From Darksidea phi (lineage: Eukaryota > Ascomycota > Dothideomycetes > Pleosporales > Lentitheciaceae): a stretch of DNA of 39,775 nucleotides. This document shows positions 10,262 to 21,189 of the stretch, piece after piece. The notes beneath the pieces were generated by a model that was not told the origin of the DNA, ran no database searches, and saw only the letters and a list, made by a program, of their open reading frames with translations. Position 1 is the first letter of the stretch. Every line of letters starts with the position of its first letter. A program made the position numbers and the translations under genes. The stretch is from the NCBI GenBank assembly GCA_030770425.1, contig JASJFT010000293.1, positions 7,460-47,234 on the forward strand, written 5' to 3'.

Positions 10262-13200
10262 ATGACTAGTAATGGCGATACCGTTCTGAACCCCTCATCC
10301 ATCGACACCGGCTCGCTCGACGCCGCCAGGAACCCGCCCGTTTCGACCCCAGCCTCACCCTCGTCGAAAGCGCGCATCCCGTCGGCGGAAGCGCTGCACA
10401 ACGGCAACAATGACCTGGATGATGCCTCGAACGAGTCCGAGGCGGAGACGGTCGTGCTGGAGACCAACGTGATCAAAACCGAGCGCAGCGACGACGACAC
10501 CGCCGGCCGTCTGCGCTCTATCAAGGAGGCCTCGCGCGCGCGATCGCCGGCTACCAACGGCCGCAGAACTTCGCGCGACGAGAGGGAGCTCAAGGTGAAT
10601 GGCGCCAAGCACAGCAACGAGCATGATGCGAAGAGCCCTGTTCCAACCTCACCCAGCAGTCGCACCACGTCGCGGCACACCAAAGATGCGAGCCCGACCG
10701 ACTCTGCCAGATCCCCCGTGCACTCCGTCGGCTCACCACCACCACCCACTGGCCGCGTCCGCAGCGCGTCGGCATACGAATCCCGAAAGCGCAAGCTGCG
10801 CGATGATACCTACCCAAAACCTCTCGAGCCTCCGCGACAAAAAGCCAAAACGGAGGGTCTGAGGGAGCTCCGCCAGCCGACGTCACCGGCGACTCCCAGT
10901 CTAGGTCGCATTCACCAGCGTTCTAAGTCCACGCAATCCCTCGTTTCCGGGGCAGCAGGCCGCAAGCGCAAGGAACTGACCGAGGACAAGCATTGGTCTG
11001 ACGACAGCTCAGGCGATTCCTCCTCATCTCCTCCCGCACGAACGCCGAACCTACCTCCCAACACCCGTATCAAGCGCGCTGGACATCGGACACTGACATC
11101 CCCAGCCCGCGCCATGCCCCACGGGCGCAAGGTCGACAAATTCGGCGCTACCCGGTTGGCGAGAGAAAGTGAAAAGGGCGATCTTTCCGCGGTGGAGGCT
11201 GCCTATGAAGCGTCGCCAGACGAGCTGGACCAGGTCGATTTCGCAGGCATTGCCCCGTTGCAAAAGGCTGCGCTCCACGGGTGGGCCGATGTCGTCCAAT
11301 ACCTTATCAGCAAAGGATGCCGTACCGATTGCGAGTCCAATGACCGAGATACACCGCTTATCGATGCCGTAGAGAATGGCCACCTCGATGTCGTGAAGAT
11401 CTTACTCAGTAAAGGTCATGTCAACCCACATCACCAAAACAAGAAAGGCCAGCGCGCTATCGACGTCCTGGACTACGAAGCCGACGACGCAGAAGACATT
11501 GAGAAGGAGCTTAGGGCAGCTATGCGAAAACAGGTGGACATCGCCAAAACGGACGAATACGCTCAGTCGGGACTGAGCCAGACCAAGTCCGCATCAAGAT
11601 TGCTGTACAACGAGTACAACACGGAGACTCTCGTTGAGAAAGCAGCGGACGGTGATATCCTCGCAGTTGGCGAACTCATCAACAGCAATATCAAACCAAA
11701 TATTGCGTGCGGTGTTGCTGCCTCGCGAGGCGGTCACTACGACATTTTAAGCATTCTCCTAGCAAGTGGCTTGAAAGCTGACCCTGATCCGTCCAAACAC
11801 AGCGAGACACCTATGCTGGTGGCTATCGGGCGCGGACATATCAAGATCGTGAAGTTATTGCTGGAGCAGGATAATTTCGACCCCACAAGGCGGAACCGAG
11901 AAGGCAGAGCGTATTGGGAGATATCGGAAGACCGACGGGGGCCGAAGTGGGAACAGGAGAGGGACATTCTGAAGCACGCATTTGACACCTTCAGGACAAC
12001 ACACAGGAGCCCTAGGAGAAGCAAAAAGGAACCGCCAAATCCCAACATCGTCCGTATGAAGAGGAAATCGTCGCCACTGCGTCGAGAGCGTTCGTCGTCT
12101 CCGCGGACCGAGGTGAAGCGCGCGCATGTGACGAAATCGGCTACTATACAGCAGGCGCCTCAAAAATCAAGGCGTCTGTTGTCCGGGAAGGAGATGGCAA
12201 ATCGTGAGAAGCGGCGAAGGCGGGTTGTGAATGAAGAGAGCTCCGAGGATAGCGAGGAGGAAGTTCGGCCGCCGTCGAAAAAGTCCATTAAACCTCGCTC
12301 TTTAAGTGAAGGCGAGGAGGCGAAGCCTGTGAAAAAGATCAAACCGCGGTCGGAAGAACATGGCGTGTCAAAACGAGCAGCGCGAGCCGTGTCACACAAT
12401 AGCGATGACGAGCCGCGTCAAAAACCTGCGCCTAAGATCCGCACGAGGATCGAAAAATCCCACAACACCAAACCCACTCCGGATTTCGAGTCGCCAGACG
12501 AGAAGAGGCACGCCAAGAACAAAATTCGGTCAAGACCCATGGACGATTACAAAGTCAAGAAGCGGCGAGCGTCGAATGACTCTATTGACGATGTCAAAGT
12601 GAAGAAGGCACCTACCGCGTCCGCCAAGTCGACGCCAGCACCTCCCGAGAAGGCTGCAACTCCCGAGGCCGAACGCGAGCGCCGATTAGAAGCTCAAAAG
12701 CAGGCCGAGAAGCAAGCTGCTGAAAACAAGCGGAAGGCGGATGAAGAAGAGGCTCGGAAGCGGGAGGAGGCGGAGGCCGCACGCAAAGCTGCCGAGGAAG
12801 AGGAAGCGAGAAAGAAGGCTGAAGCCGAAGCAGAGGCCAAGCGTTTAGCGGAAGAAGCCGAAGCCGCGCGGAAAAAAGAAGAGGAAGCAAGACGGCAGGC
12901 TGAAGAGGAGGCCAAACGACAAAAAGAGCTTGCCGCGCGCCAGGAGCGCATTTTGACACTGCCACGAGCGCTACGAAGAGCTTGCGAGCTAAGGACTAAT
13001 CGGCCGTTACACTTTTCTGGTGAAGAGCTGGGCATCTCCGCCGTATTTCTACCACTGTTTTATACCACTACGCAAGATATACGACCGAACGTCCTCAATG
13101 ACACTACTAGCAAGGCCTACATTCCCTCATTCCAGGTGGCTGGCATACTTGGTCTCCCAGAACTGGACCTCGCACGCCTCGAGGCGCCATACTCCTCGTG

Positions 13201-13606
13201 GGACCGTGTGCCGTTCACGCCCAAGCACCGTGAGCTGCTCCTGCGGCAATACGACGTTGCTCTCCTAGCCCAGGATTTCCGCTTCCCTATGGAAGGCACG
13301 CCCGACTTCGACTATGCCAAGATCCAGGAGAGCATCAAGGACGCTCGTCAGCAGTTTCTGAGTATGGAGGGCCTGTACTGGGTTGAGGACGAGGTGCTGT
13401 ATCCGGAGGTCGAGAAGGTGGAAAGCCTGCAACCGTTGCTGAAGGAGATCAAGGACGTCAGTAAGAGGCGGCGAATTCACCTTGCGGAGACAGAAACGGA
13501 AACGGCACCTGCGAAGAAGCACAAGCCAAGAAAGAGCTTCATGGATACGGTACTCGCACAGAACGGCATCAACGGCATCACTGCCGAAGTCAACGGCAAC
13601 GGGTGA
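10262..13606 (+). CDS. HOS4: ankyrin-repeat protein, Hos4-like subunit of Set3 complex
   Basis: Single-exon gene of 1114 aa from the ATG at 10262 (MTSNGDTVLNPSS); the frame is open upstream to 9734 but that part looks non-coding. The first 280 residues are S/T/P-rich and basic, probably disordered. Ankyrin repeats run from about residue 286 to 565, with classic repeats such as TPLIDAVENGHLDVVKILLS and a second group after a helical linker. A long lysine/arginine-rich low-complexity region follows, then an E/A/R/K coiled coil at about 800-897 built from repeated EEARKxAEAE units, and a conserved globular C-terminus (about 900-1090). This layout matches fungal Hos4, a subunit of the Set3C histone deacetylase complex that represses transcription. 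Nuclear location is expected from many KKxK/KRRR clusters. Other large nuclear ankyrin proteins are the alternative. Confidence 0.75.
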   Translation: MTSNGDTVLNPSSIDTGSLDAARNPPVSTPASPSSKARIPSAEALHNGNNDLDDASNESEAETVVLETNVIKTERSDDDTAGRLRSIKEASRARSPATNGRRTSRDERELKVNGAKHSNEHDAKSPVPTSPSSRTTSRHTKDASPTDSARSPVHSVGSPPPPTGRVRSASAYESRKRKLRDDTYPKPLEPPRQKAKTEGLRELRQPTSPATPSLGRIHQRSKSTQSLVSGAAGRKRKELTEDKHWSDDSSGDSSSSPPARTPNLPPNTRIKRAGHRTLTSPARAMPHGRKVDKFGATRLARESEKGDLSAVEAAYEASPDELDQVDFAGIAPLQKAALHGWADVVQYLISKGCRTDCESNDRDTPLIDAVENGHLDVVKILLSKGHVNPHHQNKKGQRAIDVLDYEADDAEDIEKELRAAMRKQVDIAKTDEYAQSGLSQTKSASRLLYNEYNTETLVEKAADGDILAVGELINSNIKPNIACGVAASRGGHYDILSILLASGLKADPDPSKHSETPMLVAIGRGHIKIVKLLLEQDNFDPTRRNREGRAYWEISEDRRGPKWEQERDILKHAFDTFRTTHRSPRRSKKEPPNPNIVRMKRKSSPLRRERSSSPRTEVKRAHVTKSATIQQAPQKSRRLLSGKEMANREKRRRRVVNEESSEDSEEEVRPPSKKSIKPRSLSEGEEAKPVKKIKPRSEEHGVSKRAARAVSHNSDDEPRQKPAPKIRTRIEKSHNTKPTPDFESPDEKRHAKNKIRSRPMDDYKVKKRRASNDSIDDVKVKKAPTASAKSTPAPPEKAATPEAERERRLEAQKQAEKQAAENKRKADEEEARKREEAEAARKAAEEEEARKKAEAEAEAKRLAEEAEAARKKEEEARRQAEEEAKRQKELAARQERILTLPRALRRACELRTNRPLHFSGEELGISAVFLPLFYTTTQDIRPNVLNDTTSKAYIPSFQVAGILGLPELDLARLEAPYSSWDRVPFTPKHRELLLRQYDVALLAQDFRFPMEGTPDFDYAKIQESIKDARQQFLSMEGLYWVEDEVLYPEVEKVESLQPLLKEIKDVSKRRRIHLAETETETAPAKKHKPRKSFMDTVLAQNGINGITAEVNGNG

Positions 13607-14261
13607 ATCAGCTAGCACGTCGTTCACTCCACCAACTCCTGAAGCGTGCCCAAGCGCCCGAATATCCCCCAAAAAGGTTGCCGTCTGAGGACAGCCGCGA
13701 CTGAGGACGATACAATTGTTCTTTTTAGACATGTACGTGCATGTTATGACGTAGATGAGCGGATCAGAACGCGCGCCTTTTTATGGCTACGATCTTTTTA
13801 CATTCTCTCCCAATTGTAATTATGAGAAATGGCTGGGCTGGGTGTTGTTGATATGATATGAGAGTTTAGTGCAAAAAGCGCGGGGATGTTTGTGCATATA
13901 GCCATACCATCTTGATGATGCGATGGATGCTAGCTAGCTACGCCTAGGCAAATGTTTTTCACCGCCTTCCTCTTACAACGTGTTCTGCCACCCCACTTTC
14001 TACAGCGACGTTCCCCACTACGAGAGCTAGCTCTGTCTATTCTAAACGACGGCGAAGTACTTAAATTTGTAAAATATTCATTCCCTGCATAATCGAGCTT
14101 AGCAAGAGGCGCAGGAGTAATTCAACCTACTTAACGACGACGCTCACGCCCGCATTCTACTACCTTGCGAACTCGCCCACGCAATCCCTCCACGTATTCG
14201 CCTATATCTACATCTACATCTACCCTCCTCCACCCCTCTCTTCCTATTCTCCACGTCCGCA
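13607..14261. other. intergenic, HOS4 3' side and PIN4 promoter
   Basis: 655 bp with no supportable gene. Just before the PIN4 start the plus strand becomes pyrimidine-rich, with a short CTACAT repeat near 14205-14222, typical of fungal core promoters. Confidence 0.5.
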
Positions 14262-14657
14262 ATGGCACCTAAAAACAAAAACAAAGCGAAAGACGAAGGC
14301 GGGAAAGGCAAAGCGGGAGATAAAAGTGCAAGCGGAGGAGGCGGTGGGGATAAGAGCAAATTGAAGCCAGCAACCAGCATCAACGTGCGGCACATCCTCT
14401 GCGAGAAACACAGCAAAAAGGAGGAAGCGATGGAGAAGCTAAGAAATGGGGCGAAGTTCGATGAGGTTGCGAGGGAGATGAGTGAGGATAAGGCGAGGCA
14501 GGGGGGCAGTTTGGGCTGGAAGGTTAGAGGCAGTTTGATCGCGGAGTTTGAGAAGGTAGCGTTTGAGCTCGAGCCTAGTACTACCGGTAATCCGAAGTTG
14601 GGCGAGGTTAAGACGGCGGAGGGGTATCATATTATTATGGTGGAGGGGAGGAAGTGA
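14262..14657 (+). CDS. PIN4: parvulin-type peptidyl-prolyl cis-trans isomerase (Par14)
   Basis: 131 aa, no intron, close to the usual length of Par14/PIN4 proteins. Residues 1-37 are a K/G/S-rich basic, flexible tail, like the DNA-binding N-terminus of human Par14. The rotamase domain spans about 40-131, with [12 protein letters not shown] at its start (first conserved His), the QGGSLGW loop, and [11 protein letters not shown] at the end (second conserved His). There is no WW domain, so it is not a Pin1/Ess1 type. Par14 proteins have been linked to pre-rRNA processing and chromatin; which role applies here cannot be read from sequence. The start is the first ATG, preceded by a pyrimidine-rich 5' UTR. 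Confidence 0.9.
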   Translation: MAPKNKNKAKDEGGKGKAGDKSASGGGGGDKSKLKPATSINVRHILCEKHSKKEEAMEKLRNGAKFDEVAREMSEDKARQGGSLGWKVRGSLIAEFEKVAFELEPSTTGNPKLGEVKTAEGYHIIMVEGRK

Positions 14658-15167
14658 GGGGCGTGAGGAATGGGGTTTGTGGTGGGGAGATGGTTGGTGG
14701 TGTTTCACGGGCATTTGGATGGCATTGGTATGGAGTATGGTTCATGGCGTTCAGGGGATTGGGGATCGGATACGGACTCAAATGTGTCTGCTTTGTGGAT
14801 AACTATAGTGGTTCGCTTCGGGTTCGTGAAGAGCTGTCTCGTCGCAACGGCTTTTAGCGGGAACGGCCCGTAGGCGAAACGACAGCTTTGTGCACGCTTC
14901 AAACGGATAATAGGCATCTTGAGAGAAGTAGAGGAAGTTCTACCATTTTGTCGCTGTACTTTCTCCGTCGTCCTAAAATGGACTAGCCCATCTCATCACA
15001 TGAACCCGCGTATCTTCAGCCTCGCGTTCATGGCCCGTGCAGCGTGTTTGCCTAACTTCACGCTTACCTCACAAGCACGCTCATTACGCCGACAAACCGT
15101 ATCATCCTCCACCCACGCTCTTTTCTCTCCATTTCTCTCTTCGCAACTGCTTTGTCGTGTCGCAACC
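14658..15167. other. intergenic, PIN4 / KU80
   Basis: 510 bp between two genes on the same strand. Small frames here overlap each other and lack domain features. The last 100 bases before KU80 are C/T-rich. Confidence 0.5.
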
Positions 15168-17649
15168 ATGGCGGGCAAAGAAGCGACAGTATATATTCTG
15201 GACCTTGGCGAGTCGATGGGCGAAAAGCGGCACGGAAGGGACAAGACGGACTTAGAATGGGCGTTGGAATATGTTTGGGATAAGATTACTACTACGGTTA
15301 GTGCGCGCATTTGAGAAGTTGATTGTGAAGAGAGAGTGTGGTTTGGCTGATGGGTCAATTGGGCTAATGTGACGCCTTAGGTTGCGACGGGAAGGAAAAC
15401 GGCGCTTATGAGTGTCATTGGTTTGAGGACTGATGAGACGGATTTGAAGGGCGTGATGGAGGATGATGAGGGGTATGAGAATATCACTGTGTTCTCGGAG
15501 TTGAAACAGTGAGTAGAATTACGTGCAATGGGAAAGAGACAGTCTAACGTGGGAACAGGTATCTATTACCGGATATTCGGAGACTGCAAGATACTCTGAA
15601 GCCTAGCTCGACGAGTAGTGGCGACTGTAAGTAATACCTCCACTAGTTAGAACTTCGCTAATAGATGGTAGTGATCTCGGCTTTGGCGGTCGCGATTCAG
15701 CAAATTGATGTCGCGACGAGTGGCAAGAATGGCAAACCACTCAAGTACGATCGTCGGATCATCATTGTTACGGATGGACGCGGGTATATGGATACGGCCG
15801 ATTTGGATGCGATTGCGGGTAAGATCAAGAGCTACGAGCCACCGATCGAGGTTGTGCTGCTGTGAGTGTGAACATCTGGTGCTTGAGGGAAGTAATGCTA
15901 ATGTAATGCAGTGGGGTGGACTTTGACGATCCGGATAGTGGGTATAAGGAGGAAGATAAAGACGCCCATAAGGTACTATATATTTCGTTCCGGTCTGGAT
16001 ATACTCATTGACATGCTTAGGAACAAAACGAGACTATTTTAAAAGAATTCGTAGAGAATTGCGATGGAAACTTTGGGACTCTCGCAGAAGCCATCGAGCA
16101 GCTTGAAATTCCCCGCCTCAAGGAGACGCGGGCAGTCCCTAGCTACAGAGGCACACTCACGCTCGGGGACGTAGAAACATACGATGCGACAATCACAATT
16201 GATGTCGAACGATACCCATGCACGATGGTTGCCAAACCGCCAACAGCCAGCTCTTTCGTCGTAAGAACGGACTTGGGAGGTGCAGCAGGACCCAGTACGC
16301 AATCCACCATCACAATAGCTGGTGACAATGATGCAACGGACGGCCAACTCTCCGCTGTGCGAAATCAGCGAGTGTACCAAGTCGACAATCCCGAGGAAGT
16401 AGGGCAAAAAATGAATGTCGAGCCAGAAGACCTGGAGCGTGGTTTCGAATACGGTCGCACCGCAGTACACATCAGCGAATCCGACGCCAACATTGTTAAG
16501 ATCCAAACCAAGCAGTCACTTGAGCTTATTGGGTTTATCGCAGCCGACAAATTTGATCGATACCTACTCATGGGGCGATCGAATTACATTGTACCGCAGA
16601 AGACGAACGCGCAAGCCAAGCTTGCGCTGTCTTCATTCATCAATGCGCTGTGGGAAGCAGAGTGCTACGCCGTCGCCCGCCTTGTTGCTAAGGAAAATAA
16701 GGCGCCGCTCATAGTCCTCCTCACCCCGCGCATCGAACCGGACTATGAGGCTCTGATCGAAATCGAGCTTCCCTTCGAAGAAGACATGCGCCGCTACAAG
16801 TTTCCGCCCCTCGACAAAAAGCTCACAGTCTCCGGTAAGACAATCACAGAGCACAAGGATCTGCCCAACGATGACCTCGTAAACGCAATGAGTGACTACG
16901 TCGATGCTATGGACCTCTCAACCTTTGGCACAGACGACGACGGCAATCCAGCAGAGTACGCGTCAATAGAAGAGACATACTCACCCCTGCTCCACCGCGT
17001 GAACCAGATCATTCGCTGGCGAGCTACACACCCCGATCCTGCCCTTCCTCTTCCCGACCCTCCCCAGATTCTTACGAGATTCTCCGCTCCACCACCCGAC
17101 CTCCTGCAACAAACCGAAACTCAACTCAATGCTCTCAAGAAAGCAGCCGACGTAAAGAAAGTCCCACCCAAAGCGAAAGGCCGCGGGAAACGCACACGCG
17201 CCGACCGTGAAAAGCCCATCTCAGGCCTCGACATCGACGAACTCCTCGGAAACCCAAAACGCGTCAAGATCGAGCCCTCAAATCTCATCCCGTCATTCAA
17301 GCAAGCCCTCGCCGCGACTGATGATCTCGAGGCCATCCAAGAAGCTGCAAACTCTATGGCCACCGAAATCCGCGCCCTCGTTAAGAACAGCGTAGGCGAT
17401 AGTGCCTATGGCCGTGCGCTTGAAGCGATTCGCGTGTTCCGAGACGAGATTACGGAGCTGGAGGAGCCAGATATGTATAATACGTTTATCCGGGAGTTCA
17501 AGGGTGAGCTGCTGGATGGCAAGCTTGGAGGCGATCGGAGGGAGATGTGGTGGAGGGTGCGCGGATCGAAGTATGGGCTTATTGATCGGAAGAGATGCTT
17601 TGCGAGTGGTGTGAGTGAAGAGGAGGCTACGGCGTTTTACAAGGGCTGA
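15168..17649 (+). CDS. KU80: Ku80 subunit of the Ku DNA-end-binding heterodimer
   Basis: Exons are 15168-15296, 15381-15508, 15559-15626, 15672-15861, 15912-15972 and 16021-17649, giving 734 aa. The introns are 84, 50, 45, 50 and 48 nt, and all phases agree. For exon 4 the acceptor inside ATGGTAG (ending at 15671) is preferred because it restores [13 protein letters not shown] in the vWA domain. An N-terminal vWA domain (to about 225; start [18 protein letters not shown]) is followed by the Ku beta-barrel core ([40 protein letters not shown]), a basic linker near [15 protein letters not shown], and a helical Ku80 C-terminal domain. With Ku70 it encircles broken DNA ends and starts non-homologous end joining; it also protects telomeres. 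No obvious C-terminal DNA-PKcs-binding motif is present, as expected in fungi. Confidence 0.93.
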
Positions 17650-18290
17650 GAGGTGCGGTCATGAAGTAGTGGACGGTATTGAAAGTGGAGATGCGATGTA
17701 GGGTTTGCAATATATAGCAAGTGGTGAATGTATGATAGCATGACTTTTATGCGAAATAATAAGCAGTGAAACCGCCTCTAAATAACGCTTCATCTCGTAC
17801 CATTCTCGTCCATCGTTCCTCATCAGTCCTTCCCGCCAACTCCCAATCTCGTACATCCCTACTTCCTCTCTTCCAACACGCCCCCTCCTCACTGGATAAC
17901 CACACTATATATCAACCCATCCCATCCCAGCCTCCATCAAACAATTCCAATCAAGGCATGTAGTCGAGTGGTAAGGCGCTTCCTAGGCAGCGCCAATGAG
18001 CTTCGTAAAAGAGACTTTGGTTCGGTTCATTGCATGTTCCTTTATACGGTTGCTAGAATGCATGTCTCTGAAAGCAGCGATGTTTTGATCGTCGTTGAGC
18101 GCAACGGTATGGGTGATTGTGGTAGCAGTCGAGGCATTCGTAGTTGGGGTGTTCGAAGTCGGGGCGTATGTGTACGTAGGCTGCATGGTTACAGTTTGGG
18201 CGAATTTCGGAGGCTGAATGAGACCGCCTTGGTGCAAGCTTATGAGAATGTGATTGGCCCACAAGTACGCCTGCAAGCAGTGTTATCCCA
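17650..18290. other. intergenic, KU80 downstream region
   Basis: No supportable gene. A 108-aa plus-strand frame (17968-18294) has no domain and no convincing coding character. A tRNA-like pair of internal promoter boxes is visible around 17957-18036 but does not fold into a tRNA. Confidence 0.5.
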
Positions 18291-18990
18291 TTAGCTAGGC
18301 AGGAACACTCTAGTAGAACCGCACGGATGGGTGCCTAGAGCAATGTCGATCCGCTTTATATCGCTTAGAATATGCCAAACGTATAACTATCAGAGCGCAT
18401 ACGTACCCAAAAGTCCTAGTACCGTTAATTACTAAGTAGAGCGATCTAACTAGGGCCTTCGAGGCTAATAAGCATTTCTCTGGCCTGGTATAATCTACAG
18501 ATATGTAGTTAGGTGGTGATAATCTTGATATAAACGGCCGTATATAGTAATATATATACCCTATAATATACTTATAAGGTACGGTCGTTCTAGGTCACTT
18601 TTCCGGGTAATAACTTGTAGTATTATAACTTCGCTACGTGGGCGGGTAGCCTACTAGTAAGTCTACGTAGTTGCGTTAGAGCGGGTTAGTACAAGGACTT
18701 AGAAGTAACCAATTGGCGCTTGATTTCTGTCTTGGGCTGCGGTGTACGGGGTATTTGTCTATAGCCTTGCGCTTCAACGGCGCCTTCGACGCCCTTAATC
18801 TACCCTAAAAGATTGTAAGGGCGTTGCTAAAAATAGAGAGATTTCGAAACTAGCTACCGGAAACGGGATCTATACTAGGACCTAGAACGAGACCCTTTAA
18901 GTTAGGTACAGCTAAATCTATATATTCTACTATTGACTACGTTATAATATATAGCCATTGCGCTTACTTCTACTATACCTAAATGCAACT
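18291..18990. repeat. TA-rich decayed tract, possibly RIP-mutated repeat
   Basis: About 700 bp strikingly rich in TA steps and CTAG/TATA words, for example the TATATA blocks at 18540-18575 and 18915-18950. No open frame of useful length exists, whereas flanking genic DNA is GC-balanced. In Pezizomycotina this texture is typical of repeats hit by repeat-induced point mutation, which turns CpA into TpA. No transposon protein or terminal repeat can still be recognised, so the source element is unknown. Confidence 0.5.
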
Positions 18991-19002
18991 TTACGATATG
19001 GA

Positions 19003-19938
19003 TCCTGCGGCTCGCCGAGAATCAGAATGTGGTGGATATGCTGCAGTTGTTGCTTGGGTGGCTCGCGATCCATACAACGGCATCAGCGCGCTCGCATTCG
19101 AGGCCGCTCTGGGCACTAATATGCTGTAGATAGGCAAGACATTGCTGTCGCTATGCAGTCGTGTGGGTAGGCAACGCGGTGGCGCGGGCAAGTAGTGTAG
19201 CTGAATCACGCATTGAAGAATCTTCAAGGTACTCGCATCAAGTCGGAGGCGTTGTGTTTCATCAGTGCCAGTGCAAATAGACGACAACAGGCTACGGCTT
19301 ACCTTGATGAGCATACATGGTGCATTGACTCCCGTGAAGAGAGTGCTCTGAAAGCTCACTTCCCCATACCAGATGTAGAGGCCTACATCAGGCAACAGCA
19401 GGACGTTGCCTTGAAGATGGAAAACTCGTCTCGTACGAAGACAGAAACGGCAAATACGGTGTGAGTAACACTTCCTCCATAACGTGCGAGACCGCAGAAC
19501 CCGAGTGTATGCATAGTGTGCCGAGCGTTTCGTGATGGACTTCCACACCTATCGACAGCTGCACTCGGACACTTGGCCCTTTAAGCGAGAATATGTCTAC
19601 GACGATGATCCTCATATGGAGAAGATGGATTCCACTCGCCGCCTGCAAGGATGTCCGAATCGGGTAGCTGTGGTGCCAAAGTGGTAGAGTCTATTGACCT
19701 CGACTTCGACGATATTGAAGGCTATTTCACCGAGCTCGCGGAGTTTCACCTGAATGAAGGCCAAATTCACAATGCGATTACGACGGCGAGACAGCGGGCG
19801 AAGTTCAAGGGCCAGCTTATGAATTTCAGCCATCTCAAGCAAGTTATCAAGATGGGGAGTAAATTCGACAAGTATCTGAACGATGACCATCAAGGCGTCT
19901 CAGACGTTCAGATAGCGAGGGAGGGCGGTGTTCGTTAG
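19003..19938 (+). pseudogene. relic of a fungal AAA ATPase family gene lacking the core
   Basis: Several coding-like segments lie in order on the plus strand but in different frames with stops. 19003-19128 reads GGYAAVVAWVARDPYNG then stops. 19213-19461 reads SALKAHFPIPDVEAYI and ends at a GTGAGT donor. 19518-19686 reads RFVMDFHTYRQLHSDTWPF to CPNRVAVVPKW then stops. 19651-19938 reads LNEGQIHNAITTARQRAKF to KFDKYLNDD. The last segment resembles the C-terminal lid and tail of large fungal AAA ATPases (an LNGRQIRNAI-type motif, then HLxxVI and KFDxYL). The third resembles the region before the ATPase core of the same proteins. No Walker A or Walker B segment lies between them. I infer a decayed gene with its catalytic core deleted; homology is by recalled pattern only. 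Confidence 0.45.
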
Positions 19939-20182
19939 GCCCACCGGACAGACACCCGAGAAGTGTTACTCCACGAGGGCTATCAGGATGCATAATCCAC
20001 CTAAGAATGTCTGAACGATGTAAAGTTTGAAGATCACGCATAGATAGACGACATGATGTGCGAATATCGCGAAATTGCACACGTAGACCGTTGCGCTGGG
20101 CTGGGGAAAATTAATGCAAGGCCAAATTCATCGTCTTCCAAAAGCGACCTCCCCTATCTACACTCCCTCGTGTTCGGCAAGA

Positions 20183-21182
20183 ATGACGACGCGATGGCTG
20201 CTACTCATTCGATACTTCCTCCTTGTCAATGTCGCCATTGCCCATCATGTGCCTTCGCGTCCAGCCATACTCCGCATTCGGAAACCGCGCGAAAGCAAAC
20301 TTGGCAGCAGCTTTCATTTCCACGTCTCCGCAGCTGCTTCCAAATGATACCGGCTCGAGTGCCTGTCTTCGTAATTACTGGTTTGTGGATGTCTTTGTGA
20401 AGGCTTCTGGCGACCAATTGTCGTTCGCTGTGGTTCTTTTGGGTAGAGAACGGCGGGCATCCTGGTGCGCAGGAGAGTACCGTCTAGGGATTCTTGTTCG
20501 GCATATCTACGCTCTATTTCGCACTTTTGCCGATTACTGAACAAAATTCTCGTTCTCAGTCTCTGACAGCCTGCAAAGTTTATAGGTGGTCAATGCTTCA
20601 GATGTAGAAGAGCTCTACCAAGTGGGGGCATGCATATACGAGGACTCAGCTTGATTCATGCACATTTCTGCTTGGGAAATCTCTCAGGAAGCGGCACCGG
20701 AACGCCATCTGATGTGGCGACAGCAGGAACAATCTCCCCTCGGAGCCCAAGCGTCGTCCGCAGCACATGGCGTGACAGCGGGCACACTGGTTCCACATCC
20801 GAAGCATCGGGATTGCAGGGGTGGAACATCGACAGCAACAAACCCAGTGAGTTATCGTCCACGGACTTGAGTCAGCCGGAGTGGAATCTTGACCACTTCA
20901 AACACATGAATTCTTCCCTCGAAATATCGAAATCGCAAGGCTGGAACCTCGACAACAGCAAGCTCAGTGTTTCATCCTCGGACTCAGACGTGCAGGGGGA
21001 ACGTTAGTCGTACTGGGCACATCGAGTCTTCTTCTGAGGCAATGAAGTTGAGTGAATGGAACAATGACTCTAGCGAGCACGCAAATGAGCCCTTCAGCGA
21101 AGTGGTATTGAGGGAGTGGATAACTAAGTCGAAACTTGTTAGGAATAAACCTAGAAAGACATGCGGAGTTTCAAAGCTGCGA
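20183..21182 (+). pseudogene. decayed unknown gene: signal-peptide-like start and W-N repeats
   Basis: An ORF at 20183-20347 (54 aa) begins MTTRWLLLIRYFLLVNVAIA, with the look of a secretory signal peptide ending in AIA. After its stop, a frame shifted by one continues with coding-like residues (CLRNYWFVDVFVKASGD, from about 20362). Further on, 20630-21007 codes 125 aa that include imperfect 20-residue units starting W-N-(I/L)-D. The units continue after a frameshift into the frame ending at 21182. I read the whole as one broken gene for a possibly secreted repeat protein. The link between the front and the repeats is inference; two unrelated relics would look the same. No known domain is recognised. 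Confidence 0.3.
20822..21119 (+). repeat. 60-bp tandem repeat coding 20-residue W-N units
   Basis: TGG codons that start each unit fall at 20822, 20882 and 20942, then at 21057 and 21117, so spacing is exactly 60 nt within each run. One unit between 20942 and 21057 carries a net loss of 5 nt (115 instead of 120), and its leading TGG reads GGG at 20997. The units are diverged but keep W-N at the start and a serine-rich second half. An 18-codon unit beginning at 20768 (WRDSGHTG) may be a sixth, more diverged copy. The net 5-nt loss breaks the frame. Confidence 0.75.
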
Positions 21183-21189
21183 TAGAAGA

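Noticed and set aside
17957..18036. tRNA-like stretch with A-box-like (GTCGAGTGGTAAGGC) and B-box-like (GGTTCGGTTC) sequence
   Set aside because: An acceptor stem with wobble pairs can be drawn, but the T-stem does not pair and the anticodon arm gives a wrong loop size. At best a degenerate tRNA relic.
18991..19548. 185-aa minus-strand open frame
   Set aside because: It is the shadow of coding-like plus-strand segments; the product has no domain.
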